DNA of 64,000 nucleotides from Impatiens glandulifera. Its lineage: Eukaryota; Streptophyta; Magnoliopsida; Ericales; Balsaminaceae. Below are positions 47,312 to 57,885 of the stretch, in pieces; positions within the stretch are counted from its first letter, which is position 1; each line of letters opens with the position of its first letter. Below the pieces are notes generated by a model. It was not told the origin of the DNA and ran no database searches. It worked only from the letters and a program-made list of their open reading frames with translations. The translations under genes and the position numbers were made by a program. The stretch is taken from contig NC_061862.1 of assembly GCF_907164915.1 (NCBI RefSeq), positions 141,413,913 to 141,477,912 on the forward strand. Reading direction: 5' to 3'.

Positions 47312-47869
47312 ATGGGAGAAGAAATACCCCCAACATTTGTAGAATGTAGGGTTTGTTCTAATATTTTTCCAAGTGCTACAGCCCTATCGCATTTTATGTC
47401 GGCTCATGTAGTGAGAAACCATGTTGTCCTACCTAATGGAAGCATGGTGCATCTTAGGCGTTATCTTGAGAATGGTTTGGATTCACATGTAGAACAAAAT
47501 CGGAACCAAGGTGTTTCAATGCAAACACATGTGCCTAAAGAGATGAATTCGGCTCGTGGGTACATGGTAGCTAGCCAGACTCAATCTCTAGGTTTTGGAA
47601 TGCAACCATTTACTCAGACTCAATCTCTAGGTTTTGGAATGCAACCATCTACTCAGACTCAATCTCTAGGTTTTGGAATGCAACCATCTACTCAACAAGT
47701 TCGCTCTACATTCAACGGGAATACTGGTTCTTCTAATCAGATCGGTATCACAAAGCCGTTTATCAACCAATTGGATATACCAATAAGACAGGTTATCGTG
47801 ATATCTGACAATGATGATGAAGACAACGAGACAAGAATAAAGAAACTGGATTTAACCTTGAAGCTCTAG
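47312..47869 (+). CDS. small C2H2 zinc-finger protein with SIM-like and EAR motifs (copy C)
   Basis: A 185-aa single-exon gene starting MGEEIPPTFVECRVC. I prefer the ATG at 47312 to an upstream in-frame TTG. Residues 12-32 hold a finger C-x2-C-x11-H-x4-H (Cys12, Cys15, His27, His32), one residue shorter between the Cys and His pairs than copy B. VLPNGSMVHLRRY is conserved with B. A 13-residue unit QTQSLGFGMQPST is present three times, coded by a 39-bp tandem repeat. TKPFINQLDIPI leads to QVIVISDNDDED, which has the hydrophobic-acidic form of a SUMO-interaction motif, and the protein ends KKLDLTLKL, an LxLxLxL EAR motif. Inferred role: nuclear repressor or corepressor adaptor. Whether the altered finger binds zinc is open. 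Confidence 0.8.
   Translation: MGEEIPPTFVECRVCSNIFPSATALSHFMSAHVVRNHVVLPNGSMVHLRRYLENGLDSHVEQNRNQGVSMQTHVPKEMNSARGYMVASQTQSLGFGMQPFTQTQSLGFGMQPSTQTQSLGFGMQPSTQQVRSTFNGNTGSSNQIGITKPFINQLDIPIRQVIVISDNDDEDNETRIKKLDLTLKL
47576..47692 (+). repeat. 39-bp coding tandem repeat, three copies
   Basis: Units starting CAGACTCAATCTCTAGG at 47576, 47615 and 47654 are nearly identical, which means recent expansion. Gene B has one diverged unit (QTHSPALGMVSST) at the matching place. Confidence 0.93.
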
Positions 47870-50598
47870 ATGGGAATGAATGTGGTTTTCCTTTTTTAAT
47901 GATATGACTTGGTTTGTTCTTGTATTTGTTTATATGCATATTTCAATTCTCATCCATAAAACTATATTTCCTTTTTATTTGGTTTTATTTTCAAATGGTT
48001 TTAACCTTGTTTTCAATGTGGGGTAGAATGGTTAAATAAATTAATAAATATAAGTTAATTTGTTTATATACATTGATTGGTGTGAACTACGACAACAAAC
48101 ATAACATAATAGTGATTTATCATCAGATTTTAGTTTTTTTTATTAATTTCATGTTATTTTTATTGACTCTTGATTTTAACTCATCTTTTCATGTTATTTT
48201 TCATTTTTAATGTCTTTTCTTTCATATTCATGATTTTGTTTAACTAAAAAATATCATAAGAAGCAATATTTATGAACATGTGTAGTACCTATTCAATGGA
48301 TAATGTGTTTATTCAAAGAATTGCAAAATAATTTCTTGACAATTGAATTATGAAAAAAAAAAGTAAAAACACTACAACAAATAAAACTTTCGGCGACGCT
48401 TAAAAAGACTTCTGCCTTTAAAAGCATCGCCAAAAAGATCACCTATACTTATTCTTGCGTCGTTAGAAGTGGGTGGGCGCAAGTTCTAGCGACGCTTATT
48501 TAAGCGCCGGTATAATGAATTTAAGTGTCGCCAAAGATTTATTTAATTTTAGAAATTTTGTTTTATATTTTTCTTTTGAATTCTTTTAACAAATTTTTAT
48601 TTGTTTTTGTATTTGTTTTAAATTACATAATTATTAAAAAAAAAGGCATTTATAACTTCATTTTCTACTCATTATAAACAATTTAAATAATAACAAAAGA
48701 ATTGTAAATTTTCTCTACTATATTATTTATAAAATCATATCATAGTCAAATATAAAAAACAATTACTAGATATTAAAATGTTTATTAATGTTCAAATATT
48801 TAAAAATTAATTAAACTAGAAGAGAAATTTATATACTAAAATACTATAAAAATAAATAAAAATATAGATGACGAAATTGGCAAGATAAGCATGGATGATA
48901 TTGATGAATAGTTATTCAGAATAGTCCTCGTCATTTCCAAACTCCACATCTTTAAGGAAAAAATATGAAAAACAACATATGATCCAAATAGTATTCCCTA
49001 GTAATTTCCCATCTTCATTCCATCTTATCATTATTTAAACCAATCTTTAGAAAAACAATAACACTAATTAAAAATAATAAGAACTATACTCTCTTTTGTC
49101 AAAAAGTGGATGGCATGAAAACGCAATATATCTTTCAGATAAATATAGAAAAAGTAAATAGTTAAAATACACTATTCTAACAAATAAACCCATGTCTTCT
49201 CTCACAATTATATTTAAAATAAATAAAAATAATATAAAGTTAAAAACAAGATTTAGATTATTTAGCACAAAATAATGTTCTTTCATATTGTGTTTTTTTC
49301 TTAGAAAGGACCCCCAAACAGAAAAAAATACCAACCATTAAATTTAAGCATAAATGGGCATCACATTTCCTATTAGGTGGAGTAAAGCAAACCAACCTAA
49401 AGAAAAAAAGCCAATCTCATGAAGGTGCAAGAACATGATCAATTTTAATAAATGATTAAATATACATATCAAAAGACATGGATGTTCAGAAATAGGGCCA
49501 CTAATTAATGGTTGTTAATAGTGATGGATTTAGAGTAATTTAAGAAGTATCAAGACTTTCAAGAGGTATTTACACCCTCAAGAACCGGATAGAAAGTTAT
49601 TCACAACCCAAAAAACAGCTATCATAGGTGAGTCTAATAAAATTATTACATAACTTCACATTTTGGTAACATGTTAGCCTCTCCCTTAAGATTAATAACT
49701 ATAATTCAGATATTAGGAAATGTATGAAATAAGTACACTCAAAATGCAGATAATCATAGAAGGAAGAAGGAAAAAATTATCATTTTGACTAACAAATAAT
49801 AAAATACCATTTTAACATTCTTTCCAGTATACTAATGCTCATTGCCGTCATTAAAAGACCATTGTGAATAGACAATATGTTTTTTTTTATCAAACTACAA
49901 ATAGCTGCAGCCACATTTACCCTGCAGGAAAAAAAAATCTATCATCTAACAAATTACTAGACCCTTAAAAATTAGACACATAAATTGCATAGATGTGGAA
50001 ACAATAATTGATTCAAGTTTACCATAAGTTAGTTTTTATGTGCCCATCCAAGCCAGGATTTTTAACATGCAGTGAGCCACCCGTGCCCATCAAACTACTA
50101 GCATGCATGGAAGAAAACGAGATTCAGATGTAACACAAGAGAAAAGGAAGTAGGATGAAAGATTTTCATACTATGTCAAGAAACATAAACATATTTAGTA
50201 ACTAATAAAAGCATAGGTCATTATCATTTTAAATGATACCATTCAACTAAGTCAATAATAACAAGGTCCTCTCAAGAATTATCAAGATACAAACCATGAG
50301 CTAAGCGTCATATCAACAATACCATCCCAGATTGCACATAATGCAGTAAAATGATAAATATGTCCAAGGAGAATGAACAAATAGATAAAAGATAAAATAA
50401 TTCACTGTATATTTGTAAGCACATACTAAGCGTAAATAAACAATTATATCGAGACTGATTTCATAAGATGCAATAAATGTTGAGACAAATATTTACAAAA
50501 CACTTCGATAACCTATAACTGAACTTTAATGAATATAACAAATGTGAAGCTTCCAACAAAGTCTATATAGTTGTTAAGACAGAGGCAAATAAGGAAGG

Positions 50599-52041
50599 TG
50601 TGGTCTTGAGCAAAGCATACTAAAGAAACATTCATGAAATATGGGAATTAATAATGAGAGCAGTGTAAAAAATATTAGCCAAGAAACTCACATCATAAGA
50701 TTCAATATCTCACTTTCAAGAATTTCAAGAAAACAATTTAAGGATCATCGCGGCTGGGGAACCGAGGTCTGGCCGGTTAGAACTTTCACTAAACGGTTGG
50801 TGATTAATCCGGTTAAAGATTAACACCGGGTTTCAATACTTCACAAACTGTCACAAACCCTTGAACCGAGTTCAAGTGCGGAAGTGGTTTGTTTCAGGTT
50901 GATGTAGCACACACACAGGATGAATAGGACCGAATTTGGATAAAGTCGGTTTGGAGTTTGGTGGGTCGGTTTGGGATTCAATAAGTCGGTTTAGGTAGGA
51001 TCGGTTAGAATGTAAAGCCGACAGAAAGTAAATAACAAGACAGGTTTTTATGGATGTTCGGAGATAAAACTCCTACGTCACCCCTTTCTCTCGAAACCGC
51101 GAGAAGGATATTCACTAAGGAATACACAAACACAATCCGATCGAGACTTATTTTCTGCTCGATAATAGTCGTACAATTTTAACCAAAATTATAATCTCAC
51201 TTCAAATACACGCTTAAGCCTTTTTAAGTTAGAGAGATAAAGACCACTTATAACTTGGTTGGTGTAACTCTTAAATGTTTTCTCTTGTAACTTGTAACTC
51301 ATTTACTCCTCTTTAGCTCCTTCTTTTATAGGTGAGATGTGTCAACGGTCACATTTCTTTTCCTTGAATCTGATTGGTTGAGCAGAGGTTCAGTGATTCA
51401 GACCTGGCGGTCTAGACTTCCAGTGTATAGGTCAAACCGGCTAGGTTTATCTTTTACTTAATATGGAAACTGTTGGTTGGACAGTTGCCTGCACCTGGAG
51501 GGTTGCGCCTCTGATTTATCCCAGAGTGGGAGGATCTTGTCAGACGATCTTCTGCAGCCTGCAGATTATCCTCAGACTTGTATGAATATGGCAATATTGT
51601 GATCTGTCCCTTTGGTATCATCTTCAACAGATACTTCAAATATTTGTTTGCACCGATCGGTTGTTTAGGTGAACCGGATGACTTCCGGTTTTTCATAGCT
51701 CCAGGTTAACCGGATGACCAACAGTTTTGGCCTTTTCTTCTAACCGGTCTTGTCTCCCTAATCGGTTAGGTTCTTGGTCGGTTGGGTTGCTTGACCGGTT
51801 GGATTACTTGACCGATCCTAATTCTTTAACCGTTCCTACACAGGAAGTTTGTTTTTGTTAAGTTCTATTTAACCGGTCTAATTTTATCTAACATGTGGTC
51901 TTGAGCAAAGCATACTAAAGAAACATTCATGAAATATGGGAACTAATAATGAGAGCAGTGTAAAAAATATTAGCCAAGAAACTCACATTATAAGATTCAA
52001 TATCTCAGTTTCAAGAATTTTAAGAAAACAATTTAAGGATC
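50599..52041. repeat. 148-bp direct repeat flanking an insertion
   Basis: 50599-50746 and 51894-52041 are the same 148-base sequence (TGTGGTCTTGAGCAAAGCAT ... AATTTAAGGATC) with about four differences. The 1147 bases between them are unrelated. This is far longer than a 5-bp LTR target duplication. Confidence 0.93.
50747..51893 (-). mobile_element. LTR-derived insertion, probably a solo LTR on the minus strand
   Basis: The minus strand starts TGTTAGATAAAATTAGACCG at 51893. It contains GGGGTGACGTAGGAGTTTTA and TCTCCGAACATCCATAAA, then CGCACTTGAACTCGGTTCAA, the same order as the LTR segment at 42450-42987. Many CCGGTT/AACCGG words occur. The far end (50747) lacks a clear CTAACA terminus. No internal coding region was seen. 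Confidence 0.65.
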
Positions 52042-53024
52042 CAACTTTAAATGCTTGACGAAGATTAGCCAAGATGATCATTTCCTGCAACAATATAAGG
52101 CATGTAATTATCATATGCAATAAATATTTTAGCCAAATATAGTATATCATTGAATATCAACCATCAGTATACTATTTTCCTCATTTTTAGAAGAGATAAC
52201 ACGAGATAAAAAATCATAACAATAAAAGAAACCATAAAAAAATACAAGAACATAATAAAACGTCCTGATCACCTAAAAGGCTTTTAATCATGAACTATTT
52301 GAAGGAGGCTTTCAAGGTCTAGAGTTTCCATTGGGATTAGTGGAAGTTGTAGTTTGAGATGATATATGGACTAAACTACTTCATACTGTCAACTTCTCTA
52401 AATTAGAGGACCCAAATATGACTCCCTGTATTAAGGTTCAACTAGGTGGATGTAATCCTAAAAAAGAATGTAAAGCCAGATATTGCAAGAACAATTACCT
52501 CATAAAATTCACATAACTATTTCCATTTATTGCTATTATAAACACTATAGGACTCATGATATATGAGGAAAATAATATCAATGATCAAACCTTTGAAATT
52601 AAGGTTTTGGAGAGCCCTTCATCTCTCGCTATTTTATTACTTGATACCTAATTGAAGATTCAGCATCAATTCATATAATATTATCAAGGATGAATGCATG
52701 TTTTTACTGTCACTCTGCCTCACATTTAATATTGTTGGCACATCAGAAACTATAGAATCGTCTACAAAGCTAAGGAAATAAGTTAAATAAAAGTTTATGA
52801 ATACAAGAACCATTACATTAAGATTTTGCAAAGTTCTTCATTCATATAAGAACTTTTTCATTTTGATTAAAGATGATAATAATCAAAATTTGATGTTGTC
52901 TCACGTATGATATTCACTATCATGGGTGTAGGAATGCACTAAGGATAGCAACAAAAAATTGTATCACACCTACATGGGTATTGAAGAAACTTATTAATCA
53001 AATCCAATAAAAGTGGATACTTAC

Positions 53025-53161
53025 AACTCTATTATCGCCCTGAGTAGAACTTTTTACTCCAGACCATGGTGGAAAATCACCGTCTCCACATGGGTCATCA
53101 CCTACCCATGAATATATCACCCTCCAACACAAAGAAACTTTAATTTCGTTCAACGATTTCA
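53025..53161 (-). pseudogene. captured exon of an LRR-family protein gene
   Basis: On the minus strand, acceptor GTGTACAG leads into VKSLNEIKVSLCWRVIYSWV and GDDPCGDGDFPPWSGV, ending DNRVV followed by donor GTAAGT. The pattern LNEIKxSLGWRVVYxWVGDDPCGDGDLPPWSGVTCS is the LRR N-terminal segment of a conserved plant secreted LRR protein. Here the conserved VTCS is VKSS, and the neighbouring LRR exons were not found. The intact splice borders show capture of genomic DNA. Non-functional on its own. Confidence 0.78.
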
Positions 53162-54779
53162 CTGTACACAATGACATACAAAGTCTCAATATACATTTAC
53201 CTGAAACTGATTTTGAATAAACTAGCAATAAAACAATCCATTAATGAACGCAAATTCCATGAGAGTAGCATCAATGTTAGCAAGTAGCCTCCTAAAAATC
53301 CTAGGCATGAAAATTACAACAAGATACATATATAAGTTTGCAAAGATAGATAAATTAGACACACAAGTGAGAGAACAAAGAGAGACCCTGATTTACTCTA
53401 TGAACATAATCATAATGAAGTATCAAAACAAATAACAGTTCAAAATACAACGTCATATTCTTAAACTAAAATTATGAATCGAGTTTGGATAGTTATACCA
53501 CTAGAATGATCACTCCAAACAACATCCATTTCATTTTCCTATATGTTCTTAACATACGCTCACCAAAAGCAAATAGAATAAACGAGCAATCAATTCAAGG
53601 CTTGCATATGTGCTAAAACTATATAGCTTACAGAACTTGAAAAGAAGAATCGGATACATACATTCAAAATTTGTCTTCTAACATTATTAACATAAAATTC
53701 AACCTCATATGGAGGACGAGTTCTATCATCACAGGAAAACACAACAACAATAGAACAGTATATGACCGTGAACGATCTGCATGTGCGATTGGAATGCGGT
53801 CTATATATATATGGATTGGAAAGAAAATTGAAATTGAAGCGGTTGATAAGGAGATTGAATGATTACCGTAAATAGGAGAGTTATTTACGGATATTAAAGA
53901 TCTAACTGGTGTGAAGAATGCTTGAAAATCAAGAATTGAAGAATTTGATTGATATGAATATATTTTACATACGTAGAAAGAAAGATGAATAAAAAGATTA
54001 CGCGACAAACTGGCTGCTCAAATAAAGAACTAATTCGATAAGATAATTACAAAAATGAATTTTTAATTTTAAAAAATATATAAGTTAAATTTTTATTCTT
54101 AAATATATATAATGTTTAATTAATTTATTTTTAGATTATATTATTTTCTACTTTTTATTTAATTAAATTTAAATAATAATGAAATAATAATGAAATAATA
54201 GACAGATTTTAATAATAAAAAAAATTAATAATACTATAAAAATTTTAAAAATATGTTATATAAAAAATAATAATAATATTTTAAGTCAAATTTATTTTAA
54301 TAAAAAATTTAAAATTGTGAAATATTTTATTTATAAAGTTTAAAAATAAACATAAAAAATATTAAAATTATCTACGCTTAATATGTGTTGACATATAAGT
54401 TAATATGTGTTGACATATAAGAGTCGCTGAAAATATGTTTTTGTTGTAGTGAAAGCAAAATTCGAACTTAATAGTGAACAAATTTATAATATATATACAA
54501 TGAGATGTGATAGAGAAATTCAAATTTAGGAGTTGAAGAGAAAGGGAAATTAAATTAATATTTGCTAAACTTCTAAAGTTATTCATAGTTAAATAAATAT
54601 TTGTTAAATTTATGAAGTTATTCATAATTAATGGATAAACAAGATGATTGAGAAGATTTTAAAAAATGAATCAAGAATTTTTCTGTAAGGATATTTCTAC
54701 ATTTTTGTACCGTCAATTTAGTTTAGTAGAGGTTTAGATTAGAAATACTAAATGTATTTACCATTTTTGTCTGAAAATA

Positions 54780-55020
54780 TTTCAGGACACTATTTATATC
54801 ATATATTTTAATTAAAAAAACAAATTTTTATATGATAAATTTATATAAAAAAATATATTTTATATAGTATATTGAAAATTATTATTAAAACTCTTATAAA
54901 ATATAAATAATAAATAAATATATTAATGACATTATATATTTAATTGTGTTTAAGGCGGAGTCCGCAGGGAATACAAACATCGTCCATCATTGACCGTCCA
55001 TCATTGACCATCCATCATTG
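54780..55020 (+). repeat. dispersed AT-rich/GC-end repeat, partial copy
   Basis: The AT-rich middle and TATTTAATTGTGTTTA followed by GGCGGAGTCCGCAGGGAATAC resemble the repeat at 26040-26360. CCATCATTGACC(G/A)T is repeated three times at 54984-55020. Confidence 0.5.
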
Positions 55021-55259
55021 ACGACTACCAATTAAACGAAAATAAAACCAAACAATAAATAGTATAGAAAATATGAGTCAGGTTATAATGGTCTAAAATT
55101 AGAGTGATATTGATTATTAATATAATAATATTTTGTAACACTATTAATGTACCTCAAAATCAAATATAAATTTATTATTAAATATTTTAAATTTAGTATA
55201 AATAATTTATTTTGCACAAAATAACCTAAATAATTCTGTATATATTTTTTAAAACAATA

Positions 55260-55880
55260 CTTAGTTGAATTTACCAATTTTGGTTGCTTGGTGTAGAAGT
55301 TTGGTTTCACCAATAAACAATTTTTGTATTTTGGGAGAATGGAAAATGTGGAAGATTAAATAACAAAAATATCTGAATCAACTTCTCATAATATATATAG
55401 TAGATATATCACTAAGTTATTTAGAATAAAATTACCTACAATCTATCTATATTTAAAGTAAATTAATTATCAATAAGAAGGTTTATTAGCAAGACAAAAA
55501 AACTCATGATCTTTCACTTTAATTTGACAAAAATAAAGCCTAAAAAGTAGATAAACAATGAGAAACAAAATATGTCTAATATATAGTTCTACAGAAAACA
55601 TAATTAAAACTTATAATTTTTGAAATTTTTATATAGAGATACTTAATTAATATTATTGATATATTTAAATTAATGCTAAAATGAGTAACTGTATTACTAT
55701 TTTGGTATTTTTTATAATGTATTGATGCCATAATTTCTCATTTTATTGTCCCATATAAGTTTTAGGAAACTAAATTGGTTATTAAGCATTCATTAACTAT
55801 GTAGAAAAACAAAAGTACATATTAATTTATCTTTTCAATACATTATAAAACAATATTTACGAAACATCCACTATTGGGTC
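55260..55880 (+). repeat. spacer repeat block R3
   Basis: Segments such as TCTCATAATATATATAGTAG, AAAATTACCTACA, TTAATGCTAAAATGAGTAAC, CTCATTTTATTGTCCC and AAGCATTCATTAAC match 60770-61300 in order; the latter part also matches block R1. Divergence is higher than between R1 and R2. Confidence 0.65.
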
Positions 55881-55899
55881 TAAAGATGAAAATTTGAAA

Positions 55900-56290
55900 C
55901 CGTCTCGCGATAACCGAACCTAATTTTCATGTTTGTGGGTGGTATTTTCCCGAAACCGAACGGGGATGGAGCGAGAATGGTATTTTTGTTTCTCCGCCCC
56001 GATCTCACCCCGATTCTACCCCAAACACTATAAACACAAATAAATATATAAAATTAATAATATATTTATTTATTTATTTATTATATTTTATAATATTTGT
56101 AAGTTTATTTCTTTATAATAATAAAAAATTCTAAAATATTACAATATATATAATATTAAAAAATCCGTTTATATAATTTTTTTATATAATTTTTTTATTT
56201 TTTAAAAATATTTTATAACCGGTGCCATATGGGAATTCCTCGAAACCGACCAGGACGGGAATGGTTCACCGTAAACACTTACCAAAATAG
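55900..56290 (-). repeat. dispersed AT-rich/GC-end repeat, inverted copy
   Basis: Its reverse complement reproduces the order of 26040-26360: GGAATTCC...GGCACCGG, AT-rich middle, GTGTTTATAGTGTTTGGGG, AATCGGGGTGAGATCGGGGC. Confidence 0.75.
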
Positions 56291-56429
56291 AAGTTTAATT
56301 ATTAATAATACCCAAAAAAAGTAAAAAAATAATAATAAATATATATATATATAATCACAAAAATATTATTTCTACAAAAAAAAATAACATTAACAGTTTA
56401 TGTCTAACACAAACTTGTACAACTTTTCA

Positions 56430-57720
56430 AAATTGTCTTATGCAGGTAGAATCGAGCTCTTTAAAAGAGTTGTTTTTGAAATTATTAGCAATTGGGCACA
56501 ACTGATAATCATCCCAAAGAAAGTAATGGTTGTAGTCGATAAAATCATGAGAGATTATATTTGGGGATTAAAAGGCAGAGGAGGCAAAAAAAAAATGGGA
56601 GGATGTTTGCACTCCCATAAAAGAAGACAAACTAGGAATAAAAAGTTGTGTTGAATAGAACAAAGTCCTCACCATCAGGAACTTATGAGAGTTGGAGCAG
56701 AAAGTAGAGTCCCTATGGGTCAAATGAGTGCATACAAGATTTATGAAAAAAGAGCAGAGTATATGGACACGAAGGATCAATGAAAAATTATCATGTTCAT
56801 TGAAGAAGATCATAAAAATAATAAAAGATGTCTTTCCAATGGTGCAAACCATAATTGGAAATGAAAGAGGGATACTCTTTTGGCATGATCCTTGGTTGGA
56901 TAATATTCCTATTATATTTAAACAAGAAATGCAAGGAAGCAGAGTTAGAAGAGAATGCATCAAGTACTCATTTAGAGACATCTATTAAGGTAAATGTGGT
57001 TCACTTTTGAGGCGTATTCAAGAAGGTGATAAAATCTAACCCTAATAAGGTAGAAGCAACTCACTGAAATAAATGATGAAATATGATGGAAAAGAGAAAG
57101 CAACGAGAAGTTCATTATAGGAAAGGCATGGGAAATGGTTATGACAAGAGGAAATGAGGTAGATTAGCATAATGTGGTATGGTCTCCAAAGATTATTCTT
57201 CGTCACCATTTTATTCTCTAGCTGGTATGTAGAAAAATGTTGACAACGAAAGACAGAATTCGAAAATACATAAACATTCTTGATATCAATTGTGTCATAT
57301 TATCGAGAGTTGAGGAAAACATAAACAATTTATTTGGGGAATGTTCTTTTATAAAACAAATCTGGGGAGGTATGCTGCAAATATGAACATCATCAACTTT
57401 CTAGGAATATGGGAAGAAATTCAAGAGTGGATGAAGAATAAAGCAAAAGGAAGATCTTTCTATGTAATTATGCTGAAATGCTACTTTGGAGCATTAATCT
57501 ATAATATCTGGAAAGAAATAAATTCAAGAACTCACAGTGAAAGAAGTAGAACTACAGAAGATATTTGGGCAGATATAACATCAAATAAAAATGCACTCAT
57601 TCAATCCTAGAGAGGAATCGAAAGAAATGAAGTTAATAGAAAGCTCTGTCAGATATGGGATATTTCGTTTGATAAAGTCACAAATAGAATAAAAGTAAAA
57701 ACATTATAGGCGCTAATTAA
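56430..57720 (+). pseudogene. LINE ORF2 C-terminal part (thumb to zf-RVT), decayed
   Basis: Frames give KLSYAGRIELFKRVVFEI, WAQLIIIPKKVMVVVDKIM and RDYIWG at the start. Later comes FWHDPWLDNIP (about 56880), then a zf-RVT zone, and YNIWKEINSRTHSERSRTTE near 57500-57560. Multiple stops and frameshifts. No RT catalytic box is included because of 5' truncation. Confidence 0.87.
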
Positions 57721-57874
57721 TTGTTGTTGTCATCTATAATTCAATTTTTCTTTCATTGTCAAATCTAGAAATTGTCTAGATCTAATTTTAAACTTTTGTA
57801 TTTTTTTTTTCTTTTTTGAATTTTTTTAATGAGACGGTACTAAACTATTTTCTGAAAAAAAAAAAAAATAATTT
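56430..57874 (+). mobile_element. 5'-truncated LINE with poly(A) tail and target duplication
   Basis: Direct repeats ACAACTTTTCA at 56419-56429 and 57875-57885 flank the insertion. The 3' end is an A14 tract (about 57857-57870) preceded by a TTTTTTTAATGAGACGGTACT segment like the 3' UTR of the two minus-strand LINEs. Truncation leaves only the C-terminal part of ORF2. Confidence 0.88.
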
Positions 57875-57885
57875 ACAACTTTTCA

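Larger units (their letters stand above)
48370..54451. mobile_element. CACTA-like element carrying an LRR-gene exon
   Basis: The left end CACTACAACAAATAAAAC is followed by GGCGACGCTTAAAAAGAC and further GCGACGCTT/AAGCG(C/T)CG repeats to 48540, matching the ends at 13152 and 33846. The right end TTTTTGTTGTAGTG at 54438-54451 gives an inverted CACTACAACAAA. AAA lies outside each end (48367-48369, 54452-54454), a possible but low-complexity target duplication. The right subterminal DNA has ATATGTGTTGACATATAAG twice rather than GCGACGCTT, so pairing of the two ends is probable, not certain. No transposase was recognised. Inside are an LRR-protein exon (53025-53161) and an LTR-derived insertion (50747-51893). 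Confidence 0.72.
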
